Positions 23,531-35,511 of a stretch of DNA of 64,000 bases are shown here, piece by piece. The notes below the pieces were generated by a model. It was given only the letters and a program-made list of their open reading frames with translations, was not told the origin of the DNA and made no database searches. Position 1 is the stretch's first letter; each line of letters begins with the position of its first letter. Position numbers and translations under genes: made by a program. The stretch spans positions 134,774,096 to 134,838,095 of the forward strand of contig CM065802.1 of assembly GCA_033398695.1 (NCBI GenBank), in the 5' to 3' direction. Origin of the DNA: Orobanche coerulescens. Its lineage: Eukaryota > Streptophyta > Magnoliopsida > Lamiales > Orobanchaceae.

Positions 23531-25779
23531 TTAAGTAGATTTATGTCCCCTTTGTATGTTGGGTCCATGAATGTTAGTGCCTTTAGGTACCCAGATTTGC
23601 CTGACAACAATTGGCTTGCTGTAGGTTACTTTTGGTCCGTTCTTGCGTTGTCTACGTGGGGCAGGCACGTAGTCGCTGTAACCTCGATAATTATTGTGCA
23701 TGTAAAATTTAGGGTTATTATTATTAATCCAGTACGAGTTCCGTCTTAGAGGTGGAACCATTTTTCTCAGCCTTACAGCTTGCCTCCTGGGTCTCCAGTT
23801 GGATTCCCAAAGTTGTTGCTGATATCGTGCGACGACCTGCTTTCGCGATGGATAACGAGACTCCTGTATCCAGTATCTAGGCGCACTATACTGTTGAAAT
23901 TACTATTGTGCGGGCCTTTGATATTTGGGTACAACCTTCTTTCTGAACGGCTGTTGGCGCTTTTGATATGCTCGGGGAGCATGTTGTAGGTTACGCCTTA
24001 CAGGTCTGGGTGGCTGAAGATTCCGCTGTCTGTGATATGACTTTGGTGGCGGAATGGCAGCCTTTGCTGTACGCTGACCATCTGTTGCCTTTATAGGACT
24101 CGGGATTTCTTCCGATACAGGAATGGGTTCCATACCCCTGACGAACATAGTACTAGTTTTCCCTTTATTGGAGAATGAGTTGTATCCTAAGCCACTTTTA
24201 TCATGAGCATGTTGCCTAGTGCTTATAATTTCTTTCATCCTTTTAGATGATTTCTCGAAAGATTTCAAGATGGTCTCAAGTTCTCCTTCTTGTTTCTCGA
24301 GAGTTTTTACGTTGGCTTCGAGCAGAACGAAATCATTTGTCTTGCTATCACTATGAGACTTGGTCGCATTTAGATCGTGAGCAAGTTGATGATTGCTCTC
24401 CATGAGTTTTTCCAATGTGATCTTGTTGTTTTCGCAATCGATAGACATATTTTCGTAATTATTTCTTAGCAAGTCATTTTCATCTTTCAGCTCTAAGTTA
24501 GAAATTTCGAGTAGTATGTTTTCTCGTTTTAATGTCTCATGGGCCTTTTGAATGTTTTTAAATTCATTCATCATATTTCGAAAGTATGAGATGCATTAAT
24601 GTGAATATTTGATGTTGAGCTTACCTCATCATTGCTATCTTCATCGTTTTCGATATCTTTAGCCATAAAACACATGTATGCTTTATATTCGAGCTCATCA
24701 CCGGACGAGTCACTATCAGTGACTGCCTGAAGACATTCCTCGGTCTTGGTTTGAGCGGGCGAGGCTTCTGATTCGCCGATCAGGGCCTTGAGCTTGTTCT
24801 TACAAGCACGCCTTCTTTCGTACTTTTCTTGTTGCTCGGCTTCCGGCAACTTTTGGACTTTAGGATGCGGACACTTATTTGCATAATGTCCCAGTTTCCT
24901 ACAATTATAACATAAATTAGAATCACCGGAGGGGGAAGATTCAGAACTTACCTTAAGAAAAGATTTTCCAGACTGTTTGATGAATTTCTTGAATTTGTGC
25001 ATGAGTAGAGCCATTTCATCTTGTGACAAGATATTATCGTCACTGTCAGCATTTTTGTAGGCAAATTTAGATGTGTTGGGCATGTTGTGTCTCCTGCGGC
25101 TAATGCTGTAGTCCTAGCAGGTGACTCTTCGGCCTTCTCTATCCTGTCAATGTCATACTCGAAAGTTTTTAGGTCAGAGAAGAGGTCAAAGGTAGATATG
25201 TCATTGAGATTACATGTCACACGCATAGCTGTGGTACAGTGAGTGATCTAAATATTTTCAAATTTTCTCCTTTTGGGTATACACTTTACCCAATGCTTCA
25301 CGTTCACCGACAATGCAGTGAATATGAGGTCAAGTTCCTCAAGAGTTTCAGATGATTTCATTTCGAAAGATTCAAATTGCTGAGTGAGTTTTGAAATCTT
25401 ATTTTCTTTTGAGAGCTCAGTTCCATCACAAATCATCTTGAGTTTATCCCAGATTTCCTTGGCTGTCCTACAGCTCTTTACCTTTGAGAATGTACCTTTG
25501 TCAAGAGTGACAAATAGCGCATTCTTAGCTATATTGTCGAGGTTGGCACGCTTCCGATCATCAGTTGTCCACTGTTCGTGCTTTCTCGAGCATCTCGGCA
25601 TGAGCTTGGCCTTCAATCCTTGGAGCAGGATTTACCTTCATGATCTTTATGGGGCCTTCTTGAATGACAAAAATCATTTCTTCGTGCATGGTTGCAAGAT
25701 GAGCCTCCATCCCAATTCTCCAATAATCAAACTCGTTAATAGAAAACATAGGCACCTTATTCATCAGTGAGGTATCCAT
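23531..25779 (-). pseudogene. Sirevirus gag
   Basis: The start at 25779 (MDTSLMNKVP) leads into the Gag core: FDYWRIGMEAHL, then LEELDLIFTALSVN and KTFEYDIDRIEKAEESPA, across two frameshifts (about 25570 and 25240-25100). 25083-24571 holds the CCHC zinc knuckle CYNCRKLGHYANKC (24912-24871). 24574-23903 is a long coiled coil followed by a basic, proline- and arginine-rich tail up to VVRQIWVPKGTN near 23580. Long Gag with knuckle plus coiled coil is typical of Sireviruses. It would form the particle that packages element RNA. Confidence 0.9.
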
Positions 25780-25872
25780 GAGTAAGAATAGGAAAGATAA
25801 GACTGTTTTCAAAAGAATGTGTGATTTTAGGATCTGATTCGGTTAAAAAATACGAGTGATTCTTTTTAGAAT

Positions 25873-25891
25873 CAACCTCTCTGATATGACT
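25873..25891 (-). promoter_or_regulatory. Sirevirus primer-binding site
   Basis: The minus strand next to the 5' LTR reads CATATCAGAGAGG. It keeps TATCAGAG of the tRNA-iMet complement TGGTATCAGAGC with some decay. Confidence 0.7.
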
Positions 25892-27214
25892 TATTGGCCA
25901 CTAAGTATACAGAATACAGCTTGGAAAAGTGTTGGTACAACAAGTTGTACATTTTTCAAATAAGAGTGCGTAGCGGAAGTTTGTTTAAGTGAGTTGCTGT
26001 AAATACAGCAACTAGGTTTTCTCCTGGTAGCTTGGTGCGTACAGAGTATGCAATTTATACTTATAAATAATCATAGTAATGAAAACAATAAATGCAGAAG
26101 GTAAATAACATAGTGTTTAAAGTGATTAGAGGTAAACCCCTCTACATCCACTGGTCCTCGACACAGGAGTAAAAGTTTATTATAATCACTACGTACACAA
26201 CTACGTGACTTATAATCAAACCTATCCTTGTATCGTTCACACATATTGATACAAAGATTGTTTCTTACAACCATTCACACGGATTGGTTGAAGGCGTCTC
26301 TTGACTTTCTTCTTCTCACACAGATTGAAGCTTCGCCCTATTCGTCCCACACAGGTCAGAATAACTTTCTTAGTTCACACAGAACTAGGTTTTACACAAA
26401 GGTAAAATGGTAAACTAACTGGTTTAGAACAGCAGCTTGAACACGATGATCTTGAGCTGATGATGTGCTGTTCTTGATGACTGAGTATATTTCTTCTCTT
26501 CATATATAGATAGATGCTTGAAGAAATATACTTTGCTCTTGTAAGCTTTGTTTCGACGATAATGAATATTTAGTCATTCGTTTGAACTTGTTCGTCGAGA
26601 TTGATCAGCATAAGTTCACGTATCTTCAGTATGTGATCAGTTGTTTGCAATGTCTATTGCATGGACTATTTATAACATAGGAATAGGTCCGTTATAAATA
26701 TGTTCGTTAGCTGGGTTGGTGAGCTGAGATCCATTGTGATTGGTTGATAGACTTTCAAGAACAGGATCCAGTTTTTGCTCTTTGTCTGAAGATCTTTGTC
26801 GGTTGGTATTTAAATACTTTATCCAGTTAGTATTTAAATACTTCTTTCAAACGGCGTTCTGAATTTAGCATATAAAGTAGATTCCTTCACAACGGTCTTT
26901 AGTCCCGTTGGATAAGTGTTTATTATCCTAACACTTTCAACGTTGTAGGCTATCTCTAGGTTGTATGGAGGGTGCTGTATGGAGTTCCCAGACAGTTTCC
27001 ATATTTAGCGGTATTTCGAATCCTTTGCTGTATGATGGCAGATATATGCTAGGCGTATTTTTATGCGCTTTTATATCATTAATTTATATCCATATTGAGC
27101 CTAAATCAGCATAAATGAGCTTTTAATGCATTATTTTTATATGTTTTGCAGGAAATCGGAGTCCGGAAGCCGAAACGACGAAAAACGGGCTAAAACAGCA
27201 GTTTTTGGTCATGA

Positions 27215-27420
27215 GCCGCGGCACCCATGTGCTGAGCCGCGGCACACGCAGGAGACTAGCAGAGTGCCGAGTAAAGCGTACTCTGCGTGCGCGGCACGAG
27301 ATATAGTGAGCCGCGGCACGGAAAAATAAACGGCGCCAGGCATCATTGTGCCCCGTGAGCCGCGGCACAGATTAAGTGAGCCACGGCACACGGGGCGGTT
27401 TTGACAGAAAGTGCCGCGGT
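27215..27420 (+). promoter_or_regulatory. Palindrome cluster GTGCCGCGGCAC before TATA
   Basis: Five or more full or partial copies of GAGCCGCGGCAC/GTGCCGCGG, followed 65 bp later by TATAAATA (27487-27494). The 3' LTR repeats this at 29927-30135 with TATAAATA at 30202-30209. Probably the U3 enhancer/promoter. Confidence 0.7.
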
Positions 27421-27821
27421 TCTGGGCCGTTTTGGAGCCTATTCTCGACCTAATCACACGGACACGTTTTGGAGGCTTGGGACGGATATAAATAAGCATT
27501 GAAGGGCTGGAAAAGAGGGGATCGATCAGAAGGAATCTGGAGGTGGATCGATAGCTAGGGCGAAGAACACAAGGAGGAGATTTGTGGGCGACGACAAGAC
27601 CACGGATCCCTACGGTTTTTCTGCATCTTAGTTTCTAGCTTTATTTGAGTAGGATTTTGATTGTAGCCGATTTCATGACGGTTTGATTATTTATTATTAT
27701 TTCGATTTACTCGTTATTCTATTGAATTGGATTCTTCTTACTGTTCTTAATGCTTTTTAATTGTCTGGCCAACAGTTAATTTGTTTTGAATGTCTTTATG
27801 GATTCGGGAGATGAAATTTAA

Positions 27822-28726
27822 GAAACGAAAAAGATCTCAGAGCAAGACACCAGTTGCTGCTGAGAAACTGAAAAGGAAGCTATGGAGGCTTTCGAAAGCT
27901 AAATCTACAGAACCTTCCGAGGATGCTTCTATCGTGGCGCAAACCACTGATCAACTACCCCATGGCCCAACCCCTGTGGAAGAGATGCCCGCTGCTGTAT
28001 CGACAGTAGATCCCGAGCCCTTGGCGGCTACGACGGATACGAGGAAATCTACCAACTTAAAAGACTCTGGCGAGTCGGCTGCCTGTTTGGAGCCAACAGA
28101 TACCTTTCCTATACGGGACTCCACACCCGTTCAGGATCCACCTTCCTTCGGGGTACCATCCCCTGTAAGGAATCCCTCTCCAATAGAGGATCCCTCACCT
28201 GTATAGGAACCCCTTACTACAACAAACCCAGACGCTGTACGGAGTCCCTCCCCGGACACAATAATTTCCAAGACCCTGCTTTCCGTGCAGATTGAGCAGT
28301 CATTCGAGCGATTTCTCCAATGGAAGAATTTTAGACTTTCTCCGTACGAAACCTTGTACAACTGGAGTAAGTGGTGTAACGAAGAGAAGTTCATTTTGGA
28401 AGTGACGGACACCTAAGAAATTGCTGTCCTGATCCAATGGGACAACTTATTCGTCAAGGATCTAATTGAGAGTTACCTGATCGATAAGGATGAGGCCAAT
28501 AGGAAAGGAAAAGCTTTGTCAATGGAAATTCCCGACAGTCCAAAATATGATCCTGATTCCGACGATGATGACGATGCACTCCAAGCTGGTTTGCGGATGA
28601 GTCGAGAGGAAGCACAAGCCAAGAAGGATAAAGGGACATCCACCCATCAGTCATCCCCCTCGCCACAGCAAGACAATATTCCCGACAATGATGATTCAGT
28701 CCCTCATGTCGAGGAACAAGCATAAT
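27822..28726 (+). pseudogene. Sirevirus ORF3 fragment inside the 5' LTR
   Basis: Plus-strand reading KKRKRSQSKTP, VEEMPAAVSTVDPEPLAATTD, then VQIEQSFERFLQWKNFR and FILEVTDT, ending KYDPDSDDDDD..QAGLRMS. It parallels the local Sirevirus ORF3 (about 18670 down to 17880) but is not identical, so it came from a related copy. It replaces 23 bp that remain in the 3' LTR (about 30532-30555), where the two LTRs otherwise align. Stops at 28204 and 28414 show it is not a gene. Confidence 0.85.
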
Positions 28727-29193
28727 TTTCGTGAGATAGGGATATACTCATGCGAATTGTGAAGCCTGTTATTGTGAGAATTCTTGAACTGTTTTAGCTA
28801 TTAATTATCTAATTCGAATAGGGATAAATCGAGTTAATAATTCGTAGTATTTTCTATCGACCTTGGGAAAGGCTTTAGAATAATTTAGGAATTCCTGGCT
28901 TACAATCAATTGAATAAAAGTGAATTGAATTGAATAAATATCATTCATGATTGTTTGAGGTGAAAATCATAATCCTACGTCCTTATTAGTATTATTATTA
29001 TTATTAGTATTATTATTGATTAGTTTAGGTATAAAATCCACATAATTGTTCTTCAAATAAAATTGTGAGTCGACTATATTTTGGTACTTAGTGAAACCAG
29101 TCCTCGAGGGAATGATACTCACTCATCACTTTATTACTTGTTGACACCGTGCACTTGCGGCATATTGTGAGGGATTTTCCCACAACAAGTTTT

Positions 29194-29210
29194 TGGCGCC
29201 GTTGCCGGGG
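29194..29210 (+). promoter_or_regulatory. PBS for tRNA-Asp
   Basis: TGGCGCCGTTGCCGGGG is the reverse complement of the plant tRNA-Asp 3' end including CCA, placed 6 bp after the 5' LTR. Confidence 0.9.
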
Positions 29211-29297
29211 ACTGATTTTTTCGCTAATATCAATACCAAGCGACTCTAATTTTAATTTGAAGTTTTTTTTAGTCTCTATATTTTTATTTTCTTCATT

Positions 29298-29765
29298 ATG
29301 TTTTCCTTTGAGTATCGTGGCCCTTGGCATTTCATAAATTTCGATGTTCTTAATAATTTGCCAAATAGGGTCAGTCAGCCCCCTCCCCCAAAACAAAAGA
29401 CCATGCTTGAACAATGTGTAGACGTTCTCAAAAATCCTGATAGTACCCTTTTTGAGCTAGAATGTGCACGTCGTGGTCTTGAGATTCACTATGGTTATTT
29501 TCCAGCTCATATATTTAGTAGTGAAGTTGAGGGGGAGGTTGAGAATAAAGACATGCTAAGTTTTAGGGTCGATCCCCCAACACCCGATAATTACATAAAG
29601 TGTGATGAGCCTATAGAAGAAGTTACCATTGATGATGTTTCCAAAGAAATTTCATTAAATTGTCATCAAACTTCGACTAATAAGGTGAACACTTTTGTGC
29701 CAAAAATTTTATTAACGGTGCCGCGCATAATCTTTCCTAAATCCATAATGGCACATATATGCTAG
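29298..29765 (+). CDS. 155-codon ORF of the nonautonomous element
   Basis: Uninterrupted frame filling most of the 572-bp interior, starting MFSFEYRGPW and ending six bases inside the 3' LTR. Features seen: a proline run (PPPPK) near residue 30, a helical segment MLEQCVDVLKN..LFELECARRG, and an acidic second half. I do not recognise the family. It could be a short remnant of an Athila/Tat gag or a captured host piece. Being open in an element otherwise without genes makes it worth noting, but chance is possible. Confidence 0.45.
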   Translation: MFSFEYRGPWHFINFDVLNNLPNRVSQPPPPKQKTMLEQCVDVLKNPDSTLFELECARRGLEIHYGYFPAHIFSSEVEGEVENKDMLSFRVDPPTPDNYIKCDEPIEEVTIDDVSKEISLNCHQTSTNKVNTFVPKILLTVPRIIFPKSIMAHIC

Positions 29766-31192
29766 GCGTATTTTTATGCGTTTTTATATCATTAATTTAT
29801 ATCCATCTTGAGCCTAAATCAGCATAAATGAGCTTTTAATGCATTATTTTTATATGTTTTGCAGGAAATCGGAGTCCGGAAGCCGAAACGATGAAAAACG
29901 GGCGAAAACAGCAGTTTTTGGTCATGAGCCACGGCACCCATGTGCTGAGCCGCGGCACACGCAGGAGACTAGCAGAGTGCCGAGTAAACTGTACTCTGTG
30001 CCGCGGCACAGATTTAGTGAGACGCGGCACAGAAGAAATAAACAGCGCCCAGGCATCCCACTGTGCCCCGTGAGCCGCGGCACAGATTAAGTGAGCCGCG
30101 GCACACGGGGCAGTTTTGACAGAAAGTGCCGCGGTTCTGGGCCGTTTTGGAGCCTGTTCTCGACCTAATCACACGGACGCGTTTTGGAGGCTTGGGACGG
30201 ATATAAATAAGCATTGAAGGGATGGAAAAGAGGGGATCAATCAGAAGGAATTTGGAGGTGGATCGATAGCTAGGGCGAAGAACACAAGGAGGAGATTTGT
30301 GGGCGACGACAAGACCACGGATCCCTACGGTTTTTCTACATCTTAGTTTCTAGCTTTATTTGAGTAGGATTTTGATTGTAGCCGATTTCATGACGGTTTG
30401 ATTATTTATTATTATTTCGATTTACTCATTATTCTATTGAATTGGATTCTTCTTACTGTTCTTAATGCTTTTTAATTGTCGCCAATGATTAATTTGTTTT
30501 GAATGTCTTTATGGATTCGGGAGATGAAATTTAGGCATAGTTCTTGTGAGACGAATCATAATTTTCGTGAGATAGGGATATACTCATGCGAATTGTGAAG
30601 CCTGTTATTGTGGGAATTCTTGAACTGTTTTAGCTATTAATTATCTAATTCGAATAGGGATATATCGAGTTAATAATTCGTAGTATTTTCTATCGACCTT
30701 GGGAAAGGCTTTAGAATAATTTAGGAATTCCTGGCTTACAATCAATTGAATAAAAGTGAATTGAATTGAATAAATATCATTCCTGATTGTTTGAGGTGAA
30801 AATCATAATTCTACGTCCTTATTAGTATTATTATTATTAGTATTATTATTTAATTGTTTAGGTATAAAATCCACATAATTGTTCTTCAAATAAAATTGTG
30901 AGTCGACTATATTTTGGTACTTAGTGAAACCAGTTCTCGAGCGAACGATACTCACTCATCACTTTATTACTTGTTGACACCGTGCACTTGCGGCATATTG
31001 TGAGGGATTTTCCCACAACAATATACTTGAGATAGCTTGCTGTATGTTGACTAGATTACTTGCTGTATGTTGGTAGTGTGAAGTCTTGCTGTATGTTGAC
31101 TAGATAACTTGCTGTATGTTGGTAGTGTGAAGTCTTGCTTTATGTTGGCAATTATCAAAACAAGGTACATGATTGTTTATCCCAACAGAATC

Positions 31193-32114
31193 CAAGACAC
31201 AAGTTAAGATCCACAATTAAACACAAAGTAGGAAAAATCGAAAATTCTTGTTCAAGAGGAGTGAAAAATCGGCCAACCCCATTGCCTTATTTATAGGTGT
31301 TATGGGCTACTCTAGGGACCTTAAAGAGAATAAGGTAAGGAGTCCCAATAGATCTCATCTTACCGTATTAGGGATCTTCCTAATATTATGAGTCTATTAA
31401 TACCACTAAAAAGTTTATATTGCACTTCCTACCAAAATCCCAAATTACGAAATTGGGCTCCTTTTTGAATTAATTATTTTCCGTGTTTAAGATATCCCAC
31501 ATCCATTAATTAATTTAAGCTACTGACAGCTTTTAACTAATTAATATATTATACATGAGTATACCACTCGACCTTTGTTATTATATCGGAAAATTAATTC
31601 CACCTGCAAAGTTTAATATAATAATACTTTCGAGTACCTCAAGGGACATGACCAACCTGACTGGTCGGGCACGATTTCTAGCTATAATATTAATCATCAT
31701 ATAAATAATAATATTGCCCAAAATATCGAGCATATTGAGTCAATCATTTTGGCTCTCACCCATGATAAATCAAAGCAATAAATATTAAATATATATAATT
31801 AATCACTAGAATTAAGAAATAATAATTGTCCAAGATGTACGTTCTTCTATAGTCAGTACAGAAGAATCTATCTCACCTCGATCCTGTTCAACGTATACCG
31901 AATACGCTAATAATGCTAATGGTCAAGACCAACCAATCTCAAACATATACTACAACCTCTCACACAACGGTCTAATGTTATATAGGTTGTGCACTAATTA
32001 TTACTATATAAGGAACCGATAATGTGATCTCGACACACCACATTATCTACAATATAAAGTAATTAGACAACATTTGCATAACCATAGCGTGAATAAATAT
32101 GCAAAACATGTGAT
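31193..32114 (-). other. Middle segment of the solo LTR, no gene
   Basis: Noncoding LTR sequence between the Sirevirus and the gag-only Copia, with a minus-strand TATA box at 31288-31295. Confidence 0.75.
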
Positions 32115-32119
32115 GAAAT

Positions 32120-33282
32120 TGTTGGAGAAAGATCGGGATATGCGCCTTTTGTGCAGAAGGGTAAATATAAAGTGCGGAAAATAAATGACGCATGGATTTA
32201 TAGAGGTTCGGCTAAACGTGCCTACGTCCTCTCTCGATGTATCTTTTTCAATAGACTAAAGATCAAAACCTCTACACCTCTCTTCTATCGGTCGAGGAAT
32301 TACCGTTACAAGCTCGTCTTCTATCGGTCCGAGTAAAACCGTTTTCCTTTTCTATTGGACAAGGAATCAACCACTCTAGCTTTCTATTGGTACTAGATAA
32401 ACCTCACTAAGATAGCGATTGCGATTCTAACAGTGCCGGATCCTTGATCCTAATAGCACCGAATCCAATCGTATCTTTTCTTTTTCTCACTCGTGTATGA
32501 TTTTGTGTATAACACTCAATCACTCTTATTTAAGCTCAAGAACAACAACTATAATGTTTACAATGATATCTCAAGTGTATATGAATTGCTCAATGTTGTT
32601 GTATGGAATGATACCAACTCATTTGGTATTTATAACCTTCTTCCACAATCTAGCCGTTACTGCCAGTTGTTTATTAGCGTGCGCTAGGCTGACTTCCTTA
32701 GCGTGCGCTATCGCGTATATTTAGCCTTAGCGTACGTTATGTACTGTTATGTACGTTAACATCTTCCAGTTTTAGTCCAGTGGCTACTGTCTCTGACTAT
32801 TAGCGTGCACTAACACTTCCTTTGTAGCGTTCGCTAATATTGCATCATTGCACGCGTCATATATCCGTTTATACTTTTTGACTTTGCATCAGATTTTTCC
32901 CAACGGATTGATTGACTTAATTCAAACTTTGATATTTAGTGTGCGCTAAATATATCATGTTGCGTGCAATAAGCTGACTTCATTGCATACGACATTCTGT
33001 GTTTGAATTCACTTCACAACGGTAACAAGTCTTCGATAGCGTGCGTTAATCCTTATGTGTAGCGTGCGCTATCTTCATCAGGTGCCTTCACTTCAGGTTA
33101 CTTCGAACTCGTCTGGTCTGCAGAGAAGTCCCGTTAGCATGCGCTAACGTTTGAGTCTTAGCGTGCGCTAAGCATGTATTATGTTCAGCTTTTTGCGACT
33201 TCGTCTCGATGTTGTTTTGCTTTGTTTAGCAACTTAATCATCAAAACACTATTTGTTAATATGTAGAATAAATATTCCAACA
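32120..33282 (-). repeat. Gag-only Copia 3' LTR
   Basis: Plus-strand start TGTTGGAG, end ATTCCAACA, 1,163 bp, near-identical to 44051-45200. TATAAATA on the minus strand at 32627-32634. Confidence 0.9.
32669..33175 (-). promoter_or_regulatory. Cluster of TAGCGTGCGCTA motifs
   Basis: About ten full or one-mismatch copies of TTAGCGTGCGCTAA (arms TAGCG and CGCTA), just upstream of the minus-strand TATA box. The same array is at 44607-45095 in the other LTR. Confidence 0.8.
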
Positions 33283-33889
33283 ATCTCCCCTTTTTTGATG
33301 ATTACAAAATGTAATATCCGCAATTTTCGACTTTTGGTAAATTTCTTTTTTCGGCCGAAGTCCGTTTTGACGACTCGCTCATGACCGTTTCGTCATTCTG
33401 AGAATGATTAATTCTACACTTTTTGACATCCGAGTTCGTTTCGGAGTCGTTTTGTTGAGTTCCGTGCCTTTTTAGCGACTTTTCCGTACTTGAGTTCGGT
33501 TCTTGCGAATCTCGTTCGAAACTGCTGTTTCGAGTTTCCCGTAAGTCCGTTTAACTTTGTTAGACGTGTTGTTAACTTCCGTTTGGTTATTCGATCACGT
33601 ATCGTGATTTCCGGGCGTTTTGGGCCATTTTGTAATTTCTTGAAAGTTACGGGTATCCGTATCTGTAATTGTTGTCTCGACCCGTTTCTTGGTCGCGTAT
33701 GACTAATTATGGTATTACGCTTTCATTTCGAGTCGTTTATGTTGTCCGCGAACTTTTCGTCGTGTTCGTTCCGTACGTTTCGGAAATCGGGTCGTCGAGC
33801 CCTGGCGGTGGCGGGACTGGCCGGACGGTGGCGGGACTGGCCGGACGATTGCGGGCACCGGCCGGACGGGTGCGGCAGGAACCGGCGTA

Positions 33890-34290
33890 GCGCACGCTAC
33901 GGCCGGAAGGCTGCGCGCTACCGGCAGTGTAGCGCCTGCTGCCGGGTGGCCTAGCGACGCTATCGGGCACGGGCGATGGGGTTTCGAGGTTGGACTCGGT
34001 CGGGATCGGCGGGTAGCGCCGCCTTGTCGGTCGTAAGCGCGCACGCTAACGGCAGGGTAGCGCCGCCCGGCCGACTAGCGACGTTACTGGATAAGTTGGT
34101 TAGTCCGGTGGCTCTTTGGGCCGGGTCGCTTGCGCGAGCTTCCGTAGTAGCGCACGCTAGTGAGTCGGGTCGACAGTTTGGTCGGCGGGGTTGGTTGGTG
34201 ATGCCGGGTCGTGTGGGCCACTGGCCGAGGGTACTCGGCCGATCTGGCCGATAGCGCACGCTAGTCCGGGAAGGCTAGCGCACGCTAGTC
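33890..34290 (+). promoter_or_regulatory. TAGCGCACGCTA motif cluster upstream of TATA
   Basis: Clear copies at about 33892, 34148, 34252 and 34274, with partial ones between, ending about 10 bp before the TATA box. This is the same word, reverse-complemented, as in the surrounding Copia LTR. The matching block in the 3' LTR is 39615-40018 with TATAAATA at 40026-40033. Confidence 0.75.
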
Positions 34291-35357
34291 CGGCCCGATA
34301 TAAATATGGTGGCGATCACATTTCACTTCGTTTTCATTTCCTTCCTTCTCCGTCCGCGAATGGCGATTCATGGGCGACGAAGCCATGTTGTTTAACAACA
34401 AAACCATGAAGTTCTGGAGTCCATAACATCAATCAATCGTCCGTTATCATCCTTTGATCCAGCGAATCAAGGTAATCTTCCTTAGAACCCTAATTTCGTG
34501 AATTTGGGGATTTTTGCAATTTCGTCCGATTCGTTCCGTGTTGTTGATTAATTCATGATGGGTATGATTAATCTTGGTAGTATTCTTGTGTTTAACATCA
34601 TTTAATCCATTGTTCTTCGTCGAATCGAAGTATATTTCTTGATTTCCTTCGAGTTGACTTTTTGGGGGATTTGTCCCCGATCTCGTTTTTCATCCATTTT
34701 CGATGGATCGATTATGGTTAAATGATGTTGTTAAACATATTCTATGGATTGTATATCCATATTTCAACTTCGAATTCCGTTTTCGTGATTTGACGGAACG
34801 AATCGTGTTCTTGGCCGTTTTGGGGGAAATCCTTGAACTTTCGTCATTTCAACGGCTTTGAGTCGTGTTATGAAATTCATTTCATTGTTATTATTGTCCT
34901 TCGTAGTTTATGACGTGAGTTGGCGATCGGTGGAGTCGGCGGGTTCGTAATCGGTTCGTGTCAACCTACTTTGGTCGATTCTCCGCGTTGTTCTTATTCG
35001 AGGCAAGTACCTTGTCCATACTTTTCTTGTTTCGTGGATATGATGATTGGTGATCGTCTTGATTTGTTTGTTTGTTTGAAATGAGTTTTCAAAAGATTTG
35101 GTTAGCCTCGTTAAAGGCCCTCTTTCAAAACCGTGTGTGTTTTGTGATTGGTGTGGTTCGTGAATAACTATGTGAATTCTATGTATATGCTTGGTGTTCA
35201 TGTTGCACTTGGTATTGTGTCTGGACGTATATTATTTCATTTCGGTGCGTTGTGGATTGACGTGGTGTTTTGCTAAGTGTTTGATGCCTCGGCGAATTGT
35301 TTGAATATCCTTGATATGATATGTTATTTGTGTGAATGTGTGGATATGGTTGAAGTT

Positions 35358-35511
35358 CTACGGTGGCACATGGCATGTGATCATGTGGCCAGGATGCAAC
35401 AAGGGATTGATCCAACCGTGAGAGCTCGAGATAATCTACGGTGGCACATGGCATGTGATCATGTGGCCAGGATGCAACAAGCGATTGATCCAACCGTGAG
35501 ATGTGTGTGAT
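35358..35511 (+). repeat. 78-bp tandem duplication in the LTR
   Basis: Two copies of a unit starting CTACGGTGGCACATGG (35358, 35436). The same pair is in the 3' LTR at about 41088-41240. Confidence 0.9.

Larger units (their letters stand above)
27047..31020 (+). mobile_element. tRNA-Asp-primed nonautonomous LTR element
   Basis: TSD ATATA at 27042-27046 and 31021-31025. LTR termini are TGCTAGGCG and CCCACAACA. 5' LTR 27047-29187 (enlarged by a foreign segment), interior 29188-29759 (572 bp), 3' LTR 29760-31020 (1,261 bp). The PBS TGGCGCCGTTGCCGGGG (29194-29210) matches the tRNA-Asp 3' end used by the plant Athila/Tat gypsy group. No gag or pol is present, so movement would need a partner element. 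Confidence 0.9.
13944..31187 (-). mobile_element. Sirevirus-type Copia retrotransposon with extra ORF
   Basis: Minus-strand element in order: 5' LTR (25892-31187, interrupted), PBS, gag, protease, integrase, RT, RNase H, extra ORF, PPT, 3' LTR (13944-15819, interrupted). TSD GAATC is perfect at 13939-13943 and 31188-31192. Long coiled-coil Gag with a zinc knuckle, an ORF after pol, and several PPT-like tracts before the 3' LTR together fit the Sirevirus (SIRE/Maximus) lineage. Frameshifts and stops in every gene show it is inactive. Confidence 0.92.
25892..31187 (-). repeat. Sirevirus 5' LTR, interrupted
   Basis: Matches the 3' LTR closely over 25892-27046 and 31021-31187. TATAAATA lies on the minus strand (26667-26674) and GTATTTAAATAC twice (26806-26817, 26830-26841). 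The element at 27047-31020 splits it. Confidence 0.9.

Noticed and set aside
20393..25812. Plus-strand frames within the Sirevirus
   Set aside because: All are antisense to recognisable gag and pol.
28131..28723. Minus-strand frames opposite the ORF3 fragment
   Set aside because: Shadows of the plus-strand Sirevirus ORF3 reading.
29194..29215. tRNA-Asp-like sequence
   Set aside because: Only the complement of the tRNA 3' end is present. It is a primer-binding site, not a tRNA gene.
33669..34259. Overlapping GC-rich frames on both strands
   Set aside because: They lie in the LTR promoter block. Frames differ between the two LTRs through many gaps, so no protein is maintained.
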